A stretch of 64,000 nt of DNA from NCBI RefSeq assembly GCF_030690045.1, contig NZ_JAUYHK010000011.1:682001-746000 (forward strand), in the 5' to 3' direction. Position numbers and translations under genes: made by a program. Positions 1 through 10,500 of this stretch are shown piece after piece; the stretch's first letter is position 1, and the number at the start of each line of letters is the position of its first letter. The notes below the pieces were generated by a model. The model searched no databases. It had not been told where the DNA came from and saw only the letters and a list, made by a program, of their open reading frames with translations. Source of the stretch: Thalassospira sp. (GTDB taxonomy: Bacteria > Pseudomonadota > Alphaproteobacteria > Rhodospirillales > Thalassospiraceae).

Positions 1-242
1 ATGTCGTCGATGATGATAACCTCATTGCTGCAACCAATACCCTTGTCGCCCGGATTGCCGCCAAATCGGGATCAACCATCACCCTTGGCAAGGCCGCCTT
101 TTACCGGCAGGCGGAAATGCCATTGGCGGATGCCTATAATTATGCGGCGCGCGTCATGACCGACAATATGCAAACAAACGACGCCCGCGAAGGCATTGGG
201 GCCTTTGTTGAAAAACGTCACCCCGAATGGCGTCATGACTGA
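1..242 (+). CDS. Enoyl-CoA hydratase/isomerase family protein, C-terminal part
   Basis: The reading frame is already open at base 3 and ends with TGA at 240-242, so only about 79 C-terminal residues are inside the window. The sequence (start VVDDDNLIAATNT, then ITLGKAAFYRQAEMPLADAY, ending EKRHPEW) matches the tail of crotonase-fold enzymes, where the AFYRQ.E..L..AY segment and a final EKR.P.W are typical. The active-site part lies upstream of the window, so the substrate cannot be judged. It converges with the aldose epimerase gene six bases downstream. Confidence 0.75.
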   Translation, partial: VVDDDNLIAATNTLVARIAAKSGSTITLGKAAFYRQAEMPLADAYNYAARVMTDNMQTNDAREGIGAFVEKRHPEWRHD

Positions 243-248
243 CCGGAA

Positions 249-1166
249 TCACACGGCGACCAATGACGGTCTGAGGGTCATCGCGCCGCTCAGACTGTCT
301 CCTTGCTGCAAAACGCGCACATCACCATAATCTTTGAAATCAACGCGATTCTGCACATTGGGCACATGCGATACTGGTTCCAGACAAATCGCATCGCCCG
401 ATGGCGGCAGATAAACCTGCAAATTGCGCAATGTCTCATCCGCCCCGATCACCAACCGCACGCCATTTTCCGGCCAGATGATTTCGGCAATCCCCGTCCA
501 GCCATGATAATGCGCATCCAGCCCGCGCTGACGCCGGGCCAGTTTGGGGTCGGAAAAATCGCGACCCAGATCAATCACCACCGGGGCCACCGGCAATTTT
601 CCGTCATCATTGCGAAAACTGCCAAGGGCGGAAAAACAGATTTCCGCATCTTCGGTGGCATAAAACCACGGATGCAGGCCAATGCCATAGGGCATCGGAC
701 GGGCGGCCAGATGACTGACGCCAATTTCAATGCGCAAACCATCTCCCTCCGGCGTAATTTCCTGCCAGGCGACATAATCAAAACCGTTGGGCGATTCATC
801 ATACCGATGCTCCAAACGCAGCCGCGTGGCATCGCGTTTCATCACCTGCCAGTCGGCATAAAGGCCAAAGCCATGAATCGCATGCGGGTCCGGCGCGCGA
901 TTGGCCGGAACCGTAACCGTCCGGCCATCAAATTCAAACTGGCTGTGGGCCAGACGATTGGCAAACGGCACCAGCGGAAAACATCCCAAGGCAGACGGGT
1001 TACACGATAAAATCGCCTTTTTGTCAGCGGGACGCAACAACGGCACATACCCCTGCCCATCCGGGCGGTTCCAGTCAAGCCGCGTAATCGCCCCACCCCG
1101 CGGCAGCACGCCCACGCGAAAATCCCCGCACTGCCACAGGATTTCCGTGTCGGATTTTTTTTGCAT
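249..1166 (-). CDS. Aldose 1-epimerase family protein
   Basis: A 305-residue galactose-mutarotase-fold protein that would interconvert alpha and beta anomers of a free sugar in the cytoplasm. Family hallmarks are an early GG.I..L.W segment, NRL (substrate-binding Arg, about residue 90), HG.G (catalytic His, about residue 112), a GLHPWF motif (second His, about 180) and a late ICLEPVSH segment with the catalytic Glu. The length is usual for the bacterial subfamily. It diverges from the GntR regulator with only about 50-100 bp between starts, so a shared control region is likely. Its place beside a pentulose kinase suggests a pentose or pentitol substrate; that is inference. Confidence 0.85.
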   Translation of the reverse strand: MQKKSDTEILWQCGDFRVGVLPRGGAITRLDWNRPDGQGYVPLLRPADKKAILSCNPSALGCFPLVPFANRLAHSQFEFDGRTVTVPANRAPDPHAIHGFGLYADWQVMKRDATRLRLEHRYDESPNGFDYVAWQEITPEGDGLRIEIGVSHLAARPMPYGIGLHPWFYATEDAEICFSALGSFRNDDGKLPVAPVVIDLGRDFSDPKLARRQRGLDAHYHGWTGIAEIIWPENGVRLVIGADETLRNLQVYLPPSGDAICLEPVSHVPNVQNRVDFKDYGDVRVLQQGDSLSGAMTLRPSLVAV

Positions 1167-1192
1167 GGTATCGCTTCCCGGTTTACGGTTAA

Positions 1193-1205
1193 ATCGTATG
1201 ATGAC
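1193..1205. promoter_or_regulatory. Candidate GntR operator between the divergent epimerase and regulator genes
   Basis: The short divergent region contains ATCGTATGATGAC. The 8-mer TATGATGA inside it (1197-1204) recurs at 2822-2829 in front of the pentulose kinase. The shape resembles FadR-subfamily operators only loosely, so this is a weak candidate. Confidence 0.25.
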
Positions 1206-1271
1206 TTCACCATGACGACCTTTGTCCCTGTCGTGTTACCGGATCAGGCCGCCAACAAAATCAGAGCCATA

Positions 1272-2003
1272 ATGAACAACACCGCGCCCAAAAAAACGCA
1301 ACGCAAAATTTCCCTGACCGAAAAAGTCATCGCCAGCCTGCGCAGCGAGATCGAAGGCGGCAATCTGACGCCGGGGACAAAATTGCCAACCGAACCGGCC
1401 TTGACCGAAAAATTCGGCGTCAGCCGCACCGTCATCCGCGAGGCGATTGCCGCCCTCAAGGCCGATGGTCTGCTGGAACCGCGTCAGGGTGCCGGGGTGT
1501 TTGTTCTGGCCCCTAGTCCCCGTAAACTCAGCGGTTCGATCTTTGCCGTCGATTATGCGCAGATTTCCGATGTACTGGAAATTCTTGAACTGCGCATGGC
1601 GGTGGAAATCGAGGCGGCGGGCCTGGCCTGTGCCCGCAGTTCGGTGGCACAACAGGCCAAGATTTACGAAGCCTTGCAAGAAATGACCGATCAGGTCGAA
1701 AAAGGCAGTCCTGCCGAAAAGGCCGATTACGAATTTCACCGCGCCATCGCCGACGCCACCAACAATCGCCGTTATGGTGAATTTCTGGAATATCTGGGCG
1801 ACAAGACCATTCCGCGTGCGCAACTGCGCCGCAAACCGGCCGAGGCCGCCGATCAGGCCGCCTATATGGCAAAAATCCTGACCGAACATCACCGGATTTA
1901 CGATGCGATTGCCACCCGCGATTCTGAAAAAGCCCGGCAAGCGATGCGCGACCATCTCAGCCAAAGTCAGGCCCGGTATCAAAGCCTGTTGCGGCAACGC
2001 TAA
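1272..2003 (+). CDS. GntR-family (FadR subfamily) transcriptional regulator
   Basis: A 243-residue regulator with an N-terminal winged HTH (LTEKVIASLRSEI, LPTEPALTEKFGVSRTVIREA, LEPRQGAGVFV, about residues 15-80) and an all-helical FCD ligand domain (about 100-230) with the metal-binding pattern D/E, H and H (FHRAIADATNN, HHRIYDAI, MRDHL). FCD regulators usually sense organic or sugar acids and repress adjacent genes. The start at 1272 leaves about 12 residues before the HTH, as is usual. An upstream ATG at 1212 is also in frame and neither has a strong ribosome-binding site. The stop overlaps the convergent HAD gene by four bases. Likely target: the surrounding sugar genes. Confidence 0.85.
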   Translation: MNNTAPKKTQRKISLTEKVIASLRSEIEGGNLTPGTKLPTEPALTEKFGVSRTVIREAIAALKADGLLEPRQGAGVFVLAPSPRKLSGSIFAVDYAQISDVLEILELRMAVEIEAAGLACARSSVAQQAKIYEALQEMTDQVEKGSPAEKADYEFHRAIADATNNRRYGEFLEYLGDKTIPRAQLRRKPAEAADQAAYMAKILTEHHRIYDAIATRDSEKARQAMRDHLSQSQARYQSLLRQR

Positions 2004-2728
2004 AGCATGGTACCGGCAAAGGCGACGTTGATATCATCCATGGTGCGAAATACCCGCCCGGCCCCTGCTGCAATCAGCCGGTCGGTTGCCTGATCCCGGT
2101 CATCTTCATAATGCCCGCCACCGACAAATCCCCAGCAGGCTATACCGGCGGCAACCGCCGCCTGCACCCCGGCCACTGAATCCTCAATCACCAGACACTG
2201 ATCAGGTGCAAAGCCCATTTTTTCGGCGGCAAATAAAAACAGATCAGGGGCCGGTTTGCCGTTGGCCACAAAATCGGCACTGTAAACCCGGCCTTCAAAC
2301 CAATGGCCCAGACCGGTAACCTCCATCGTGACTTCCAGCCGGGCGACAGAACTGCTTGATGAAATGCAAAAAGCCGTACCACGGTCGCGCAAAGTATGCA
2401 GAACGGCATCAATCCCGTTGATTTTATGCAATTCCGTCTGATAACGCGCAAACAGCCGGTCATAGAAAACCGGTTTGAAACTGGCGCTGACATCCTGCCC
2501 GGTGGTGTCGTGAATATGGCGGATCGGGGCGGCACTGGACCGGCCGGTAAAACGGGTGGCAATGTCCTGTGCTGACAGGGGGGCACCAAAATGTCGCAAC
2601 ACATCCCCCAGCGTCGAAAGCGATATCGGTTCGCTATTGACCAGAACCCCGTCACAATCAAACAGCACCGCACCGCCGGAAAATGGCCGTAGATCGGATG
2701 AAAAATCAGCTGCCTGATCAGAAGTCAT
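2000..2728 (-). CDS. HAD-superfamily hydrolase, beta-phosphoglucomutase-like
   Basis: A 242-residue HAD subfamily IA protein. Motif I is FDCDGVLVNSE (about residues 24-34, with the nucleophile and general-acid Asp), motif II is SSSS after CI (about 120), and motif III/IV comprise GKPAPDLF and IEDSVAGVQAA (about 170-190). The DxDGVL..SE version is typical of small-sugar phosphatases and beta-phosphoglucomutases. A ribosome-binding site (AGAGAG) precedes the ATG. It diverges from the pentulose kinase, which makes sugar phosphates, so it may remove or rearrange sugar-phosphate by-products; substrate unknown. Confidence 0.82.
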   Translation of the reverse strand: MTSDQAADFSSDLRPFSGGAVLFDCDGVLVNSEPISLSTLGDVLRHFGAPLSAQDIATRFTGRSSAAPIRHIHDTTGQDVSASFKPVFYDRLFARYQTELHKINGIDAVLHTLRDRGTAFCISSSSSVARLEVTMEVTGLGHWFEGRVYSADFVANGKPAPDLFLFAAEKMGFAPDQCLVIEDSVAGVQAAVAAGIACWGFVGGGHYEDDRDQATDRLIAAGAGRVFRTMDDINVAFAGTML

Positions 2729-2810
2729 TGAACTCTCTTGTGGTATCTTTTACGCAAGGGTGGTGACACAAACCCTAGACGGGCGGCAATATCGCCGTCA
2801 ATGAAAATGA

Positions 2811-2849
2811 TCAATTGACCATATGATGATCTTTTGTTCAATTGACCAC
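2811..2849. promoter_or_regulatory. Direct repeat TCAATTGACCA, likely regulator-binding region of the pentulose kinase gene
   Basis: The 11-base word TCAATTGACCA occurs at 2811-2821 and again at 2839-2849, 28 bp apart, and each copy contains the palindrome TCAATTGA. Between them lies TATGATGA (2822-2829), shared with the GntR gene's own upstream region. The pair sits 35-70 bp before the kinase start, where a repressor or activator would act. The binding protein is not known; the GntR regulator at 1272-2003 is the obvious candidate. Confidence 0.45.
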
Positions 2850-2883
2850 CAAATCATAAAATCGGGCAGGAGACCACACGACC

Positions 2884-4473
2884 ATGACCCATCCGCAAAA
2901 CATCCTTATTGGTGTCGATGTCGGAACCGGCAGCGCACGCGCCGGGATTTTCCGCGATGATGGTACCCTCCTTGCCAGCGCCGCCTGCCCGATTGCCATG
3001 AACCGCCCGCAGGCCGATTTTGTCGAACAGGATTCAGAAAATATCTGGTCAGCGGTATGCCAGTCGATCCACGAGGCCTTGGGCAAAGCGGCAATTCGCC
3101 CCGAACAGGTCGCCGCGATTGGGTTTGACGCCACCTGCTCACTGGTCATCCGCAGCACCGATAACCGCCCCCTGCCCGTCTCCCCTGATGGATCGGCCAA
3201 TTGGGATGTCATTGTCTGGATGGATCACCGGGCCGTGCGCGAGGCCGAAGAATGCACCAAAACCGGGGAAAAGGTGCTGGATTATATCGGCGGCACCATG
3301 TCGCCGGAAATGGAAATTCCCAAACTGATGTGGCTGAAACGCCATAACCCCAAAGTCTGGGCGCAAATGGGAGCCGCCTATGATCTGGCAGATTTTCTCG
3401 CCTTTCGCGCCACCGGACGCGACAGCCGGTCCTGCTGCACCCTGACCTGCAAATGGACCCATCTTGCCCATCAGGACCAACCGTGGGATGGCGGTTTTCT
3501 GGCGCAAATCGGCCTTGATGATTTTGCTGCCAAAACCGGTATCGCCCGCCCGGCCCTGTCGGTCGGAGCTGATGCCGGGAACCTGACAGCACAGGCGGCG
3601 TCGGAACTGGGTCTGACTTCCGATTGCCGGGTCGGGACAGGTTTGATCGACGCCCATGCCGGGGCGCTGGGTACGCTGGGCGCGCACTTGCAGGGCAATC
3701 TGGATGACCGTCTGGCGATGATCGCCGGAACATCCACCTGCCACATGGCGCTGTCCGCCGAAGCACGGTTTATCAAAGGCGTCTGGGGACCGTATTTCGG
3801 GGCGATTGTTCCGGGCATGTGGCTGAACGAAGGCGGGCAATCGGCAACCGGGGCGTTGCTGGACCATATTGTCGCCCTGCATCCCTTTGCCCGCGATCTG
3901 GGCCGCGAGGCACATCGTCTGGCCGCCGAAAAACTGTTGCCGCGAATGCGCGAAACGGCCGATCTCGCCCCGCGCCTGCATGTGTTGCCCGATTTTCATG
4001 GCAACCGGTCGCCACTGGCCGATCCCGAGGCGCTGGGCGTGATCAGCGGCCTGACGCTGGATCAAAGCGAAGACAGTTTTCTGGATCTTTACTGGGCCAC
4101 CGCCTGCGCCATTGCCTATGGCACCCGCCATATCATTGATGCGCTAAATGACGCCGGATACAGCATCCGCCACATCCATCTCAGCGGCGGCCACACCGCA
4201 AGCCCGGTGCTGGTGAAACTTTATGCCGATGTCACCAACTGCGACGTTGTGATGTCTGATTGCGCCGAGCCGGTCCTGCTGGGATCGGCGATGCTGGCCG
4301 CCGCCGCCCTTCATCCCGAAAATGCCAATGGCGCACTGGAATCCGCCGCCCGCGCCATGGCGGCCCCCGAAACCGTGATAATGCCCGATCCGGCGGCGCG
4401 TGCCGACCATGACCGGCGCTATGCCATTTTCCATCGCCTGCACGCGCACCGGCAAGAAATTGACGGGATATAA
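2884..4473 (+). CDS. FGGY-family pentulose kinase (D-ribulokinase type)
   Basis: A 529-residue ATP-dependent carbohydrate kinase. The N-terminal half opens with GVDVGTGSARAGIF (phosphate-binding) and contains GFDATCSLV and WMDHRA; the C-terminal half has AGTSTCHMAL, LNEGGQSATGALLDH and the FGGY-type adenosine motif LSGGHTASPVLVKLYADV. This D.TCSLV/WMDHRA pattern is that of the pentulose-kinase branch acting on D-ribulose (ribitol pathway), not classical xylulokinase. A good ribosome-binding site (AGGAG) lies eight bases before ATG. Epimerase, phosphatase and GntR neighbours fit a pentose/pentitol cluster. Exact sugar is inference. Confidence 0.85.
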   Translation: MTHPQNILIGVDVGTGSARAGIFRDDGTLLASAACPIAMNRPQADFVEQDSENIWSAVCQSIHEALGKAAIRPEQVAAIGFDATCSLVIRSTDNRPLPVSPDGSANWDVIVWMDHRAVREAEECTKTGEKVLDYIGGTMSPEMEIPKLMWLKRHNPKVWAQMGAAYDLADFLAFRATGRDSRSCCTLTCKWTHLAHQDQPWDGGFLAQIGLDDFAAKTGIARPALSVGADAGNLTAQAASELGLTSDCRVGTGLIDAHAGALGTLGAHLQGNLDDRLAMIAGTSTCHMALSAEARFIKGVWGPYFGAIVPGMWLNEGGQSATGALLDHIVALHPFARDLGREAHRLAAEKLLPRMRETADLAPRLHVLPDFHGNRSPLADPEALGVISGLTLDQSEDSFLDLYWATACAIAYGTRHIIDALNDAGYSIRHIHLSGGHTASPVLVKLYADVTNCDVVMSDCAEPVLLGSAMLAAAALHPENANGALESAARAMAAPETVIMPDPAARADHDRRYAIFHRLHAHRQEIDGI

Positions 4474-4481
4474 CGGATCGT

Positions 4482-4514
4482 GGTCTGGCCTGTAGGCTTT
4501 ATTCAAGCCAGACC
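4482..4514. terminator. Candidate bidirectional terminator between kinase and glucan synthase genes
   Basis: GGTCTGGC (4482-4489) pairs with GCCAGACC (4507-4514), with a nested GGCTT/AAGCC pairing inside the loop. It lies where the two convergent genes end and overlaps the synthase stop codon. There is no long T-run, so efficiency is uncertain. Confidence 0.35.
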
Positions 4515-7500
4515 GACAGATGATGGATGCCACCATCCAGTGACACCCGCACCGATCCACCGGCAATTCCCATATCTGTACCGTCCAGTTCGGCACGGAT
4601 AATATCGCCGGACTGCGCAGACGGAGCCAGTACGGAAATATCATATCGGGTTGCGGCAATCTTGACCGTCACCTCAAATCCCGGCCATGTTTCAGGAATG
4701 CAGGGCACAAGCACAAGGAACGAGCCTTCACGTCGCAGTCCCAAAATCCCCTCAACCCCGGCACGATACATCCAGGCCGCAGCCCCGGTATACCATGTCC
4801 AGCCGCCGCGCCCGACATGCGGCGCCACCGAATAAACATCCGCCGCCAGCACATAGGGTTCAACCTTGTAACGCTGAACCTCGTCGGGCGTGCGGGCATG
4901 ATTGACCGGATTGAGCATGGCAAACAAAGCGGCAGCCTGATCACCTTGCCGTAATTTGGCAAAGGCAAGGATCGACCACATGGCGGCATGGCTGTATTGC
5001 CCGCCATTTTCACGCAATCCCGGCGGGTATCCCTTGATATATCCCGGGTCATGCTCTGTTTTATCAAAGGGAGGCGTAAACAATAGCGCAAGACCATCTT
5101 CCTTGCGGATCAAATGGGTCTCAAGCGATGCCATTGCCGTTGCCGCCCGCACCGGATCGGCAACTCCTGACAAAACAGCCCATGATTGCGCAATCGAATC
5201 AATCTGGCATTCAACCGCATCTTTTGATCCCAGCCACATCCCGTCATCAAATGTGGCGCGGCAATACCATTCGCCATCCCATGCATCATCGTTCAGGGCC
5301 ATCTGCAACGCCAGCAGATGAGACGACCAGCGTTCTGCCCTTTCAGGATCACGATCTTTGGCAAAGGGTATAAACAGCGTCAAAGTCCGCGCAAGGAACC
5401 ATCCCAGCCAAACGCTTTCGCCCCGCCCTCCTTCGCCAACGCGGTTCATGCCATCATTCCAGTCGCCCGACCCCATCAAAGGCAGACCATGTTCACCCGT
5501 CAGGACGATGCACTGGTCCAGAGCACGGGCGCAATGTTCAAACAGGGTTGCAGTTTCATCGGCAACATCGGGCTGGAAAAAAGCATCATGTTCATCAGGC
5601 TGCAAGGCCTGCCCTTCCAGGAACGGAACGATTTCATCAAGAATGGCGATATCGTCCAGACAGGCAATATAGGTCGCCGTCGCAAAGGCCAGCCACACCC
5701 GGTCATCGGAAATGCGGGTCCGCACCCCCTGCCCCGAATGCGGCAACCACCAATGTTGCACATCGCCGTCAACAAACTGGCGCCCTGCCGCCCGCAACAG
5801 GTGGTGGCGGGTATCTTCGGGCCTGGTAAAGGTCAACGCCATACCATCCTGAAGCTGATCCCGAAAACCATAGGCTCCACTGGCCTGATAAAAGGCGGAC
5901 CGAGCGCGAATTCGGCAGGAAATTGTCTGATACAAAAACCAGCCATTGAGCATGATGTCCATCGCCCGGTCCGGCGTTTTGACCTGAACCGCGCCCAGAA
6001 TATCATCCCATTGATCCGTCACCGCTTTCAGAACTTCATCCAGATCAATTGCGCGATAGCGGACAATTAAAGCCTGCGCCGCCGCGGCGGATTCGCATTG
6101 CCCCAGAAAACTGACAATTTCAATTGTCTCACCCGCCGCCAGTTCAACAACTGTTTGCAATGCGGCACACGGATCCATCCCCGCGCCATGTATCCCCGAC
6201 AGAACCGCCCCACCGGTTAACGCCGCCGGGGCCCCCACACTGCCATTGCGTCCAAGAAATTCAGTGCGGTTTGCCGTCCAGCCCGTTTGCTGCCCGGCCA
6301 TATCCGAAAATGCCACACGATCCGCGAAAACCGTACTCCAGGGATTGCGCGCCAGAATGGCCCCGGTAACATCGTCTTTTTCCGTGATGATGAAAGGCCC
6401 GGACGCACTGCGCAAACGCCCCAATACCCATTCCGCATAGGATGTTACCGAAATGCGGCGCGGCCGCCCGGACAGGTTGCGCAAGGTCAGACGTGAAATT
6501 TTCACCGGATCGGAAACCGGGACATATTGCAACAATTCACTGGCGATACCATGCGCCTGATATTCAAACCGGCTGTAACCACGGCCATGCCGCGCCACAT
6601 AGGTTCCGTCCCCCCGGATTGGCTGTGCGGTCGGGCTCCAAAGATCGCCACTGGTTTCATCGCGCAGATAAAACGCCTCGCCGGACGGATCGGCAACCGG
6701 ATCGTTTGACCACGGGGTCAACTGGTTTTCACGACTGCTTTCAGACCAGCTATAACCGCTGCCTTCTACCGCCACCTGAAACCCGAAACCGGCATTGGCA
6801 ATGACATTGATCCATGGGGCCGGTGTCATGGCCCCGGCTTCAAGGATTGTGACATATTCCGTGCCATCCTTGTCGAACCCGCCCAGTCCGTTGAAAAACT
6901 CAAGACCCGATGACGTTTGATCGGGCGAAATCCGCGAAGACGGCATGGGGGTTTCCAGCTTTTTCCAAAATTTGGAAACGCTGTCACTGCTGGATGGTAA
7001 CTGCCGGGCGGCCGTTTGGAGCAAGCGGGCAACATGATCGGCCATAAAACCAAGACGCGCGACCAGAACCACCCGCGCGACAGACAACAGCAAGGCCCGA
7101 GCCTCGGCACTCAGCAAATCCGCCCGCAGGACATGAACCCTGCCCCGCACAACATTTTCCCCCAAACGCGGGTGGGCCTGACTGCTGCGCACTGCCGTTT
7201 CAACTGCAATCTGCAAATCCTGAACATAGGATGAGGCACGGTCGTTGACGATAACCAGATCAACATCCAGCCCCTTCATCCGCCAGTATTCATAGGCGCG
7301 CAACAACTGGCGTACTTTGGCAATATCTTCAATATCGTCAATTCGCAGCAAAATGATCGGAAGATCGCCGGAAATCGACAATGGCCACAACATCGATTGC
7401 GGGGCCATCCCGTGGACAATCGCCCCTGAAGATGCGCGAAAACGGGGATTAGCATAAAGAACCGAGGCCGCAAGTGATTGAAAATCAGCAGCCTCTTCGG

Positions 7501-10500
7501 CTTCCACACCCAGATGACGCAACTGAACCTGCGCCTGTGTCCAGGCAAGCGTTTTGGCCCGCTCATAGGCACTGCGATCATGATGTTTGTCGATCAGGTC
7601 CAAAAGTTCGGCTTCTGTCGATGCTACAACGGTCCAGAAGGCCACACGGACAACTTTTCCCGGCGGAATGGAAACCTGGTATCTCAACGCAAACACCGGA
7701 TCCAGAACAGTACCGACCGTATTTGAAAGCGGACGCCCTTCCGTTATCACGGACGATACCGCCGCGTTGCTTTCGCGTTTCAAAAAGCGCGCCCGATCAG
7801 TTTCCATTTGGGGATTGGCAACAACAGTCCCTTCAACCACCGCAAAATGAGCCACCCAAATGCGCGGATCACCAAAAGATCGCGGGCGACGTGTTGCTGT
7901 CAATGCGCCGAATTCAGGAAGATATCCGGTCTGAACAAACATCTTGCTGAAGGCCGGGTGGGCATTGTCTGTCGATGGTGTCGTCAGAACCAGTTCGCAA
8001 TAGGATGTCAGTTCAATCACACGCGGCTTGCGCCCGCTATTGGCCAGCGACACCCGGCGGACCTCGCCGTCATCCTCGCCAGAAACCAGAACATCCATGA
8101 TCGTCGTCAGATTCCCGTCATGGCGGGTATATTCGGCGTAATCCTCGCCAAATACGATTGCGCCGCTGTCGGCATCATCGCCATATCCCTGCCCGCTTGA
8201 TGACCAGATACGACCATTATGGGTATCGCGCAGAAAAATATGTGTCCCGCAATCATCGCAGGTTGAATCTGCGTGCCACCGCGTAATGGCAATATCGCGC
8301 CACCGGCTGTATCCGGCGCCAGTCGCCGTCATCATGACAGTATAACGGTCATTCGACAGCAAATGTGTAATCGGCACATCGACGGCCTCGGCGATATCCG
8401 ACAAGGCAAAACGCCGCACCTTGGGCACGCGGGTTACTGAATCAGGGGCGACGGTATGCACCTCTTCGGCACGCGGACGGGCAATGGCGATTTCGCGCGG
8501 CATGCGTTCCTGTAACAACAATTCGCTGGCCTGAATGATGGGTTCACGGTGAAAACGGGTTCGCATCCGTGCATTTTGCAGGGCATTGGCAATGGCCACA
8601 ATCGTCATGCCCTGATGATGCGCCATGAAATTACGTACAATCGCAAAATCCTGATTTTCGGGCAATCGTGACCGGGTAAAATCCAGTGCCTCGTAAAAAC
8701 CATAACGTCCGTCCGCCCCCATGACAGACAGGCGGGCATAATTGGCATGCGCACCAACCGGGTCAACCATCGCAGCCAACCCGGTCGCATAAGGCGCAAT
8801 CACCAGATTTTCCGACAAGCCGCGTTTCAATCCCAGCCCCGGCACGCCAAAATTGGAATATTGATATGTAAATTCAAGGTCACGGGCATTGTAGGCCGAT
8901 TCCGAAATTCCCCACGGGATACCAAAAGACCGGCAATAGGATTGCTGCCGGGCAACGACCAGACGGCTGGTTTGTTCCAGAAGACTGCCGACAGGGGCGC
9001 GCATCACCAATGAGGGCATCAGATATTCAAACATCGAGCCCGACCACGAAACCAATGCCGATTCAGACCCGATCGGTGTTGCCGACCGCCCCAGCCGGAA
9101 CCAGTGGCGCGTCGTCACATCGCCTTTTGACACGGCAAAAAGACTGGCCAGACGGGCCTCGGACGCCAAAAGATCGTAACAACTGGTATCCAGACTGTTA
9201 TCCGCCAGAGAATAGCCAATCGACAAAAGCTTGCGTTCCGGGTCGATCAGAAACGCAAAATCCATCTCAAGCGCCATGTCACGCGCGATGACGGCAAGCG
9301 CCTGAAGGCGCGCCACAAGAATATCCCGGGTTTCTTCAAGACACATCTGGTCACGGCGGTATTCGACAATATTGTTCCGCACGGCCCCGACCCAAAACAG
9401 CAAATCGGCGAGTCTGTCATCGTCCGCCGAGGTCTTAATATTTTCTACTGCCCTGAATGCTTTATCCGCCAGACGGTTTAACGCGGGCAAGGAAGTCCCG
9501 ATTGTCTGAACGCTTTCAAGCTGAGTTCTGATGTCGTCAAGGATCGCACTTATTTGCGTTTCGACTTCGCTGAGCGGTGTCGCCGCGGCAAAGATCGCCT
9601 GATGAATGATTTCAAGATTATCAGACATGCCCGGTCGCAGATCGGAAATACCGATTGTTTGCGCCCATTCCTCGCATGTCGTCGCGACCACGATCAGATG
9701 TCCGGCAAGATTGCCGCTATCGACCGACGATACATAGGCCGGGGCAAGAGCCTGCAAATCCCGCGTGCCATACCAGTTAAAGAAATGACCTTTAAACCGC
9801 GGCAGTTTGTGCAGGATCGCAAACGTGATTTCAAGTCGTTCAACCGTTTCAAGCATCCCGGCCCAGCCAAAATCACGGGCGGCGATGGTCGATAACAGAT
9901 ACAGGCCGATATTGGTCGGCGACGTTCGGTGCGCCACAACCGGATTTGGCGTTTCCTGAAAATTATCCGGCGGCAACATATTGTCTTCCGGCGTGACAAA
10001 GGTTTCAAAAAAACGCCATGTCCGTCGCGCAACAAGCCGCAAATCCCGCGCCACATCATCGCGCAGGACGTGATCTGTCGCCTTGCCGGGCGAACGACTG
10101 ACCCATAGGGCAATTGCCGGTGCCGATAACCAAAGCAAGGCAAAAGGCAGAACAACCGGCCATGATGATGGCGTGATTGCCAGTACCCCCGACGCAAGGA
10201 CAAGGGTAATAACGATCCCCCCGCCCATCCGGGAAAGGAACCCGGCCATATCCAGACGCGGACTTGCTGTCGATTGTGCCGCCGTCGTCCATTCAAGCAA
10301 ATGGCGGTGCGTTACAAACATCCGGATCAGGGTTCGGACAATGGCATCGCCCATACGCCATGTCTGGTCGGCCAAAAAGGCCACTTGCATTGCCGTTTGC
10401 AAACAGGAAAGTTTCAGGTCCCCCACCGAACCGGCAATATGGCTGCGCAAAAGAATGCCGCGATGACGCGGCAACACCGAAAACCATACCGGCAGGAATG

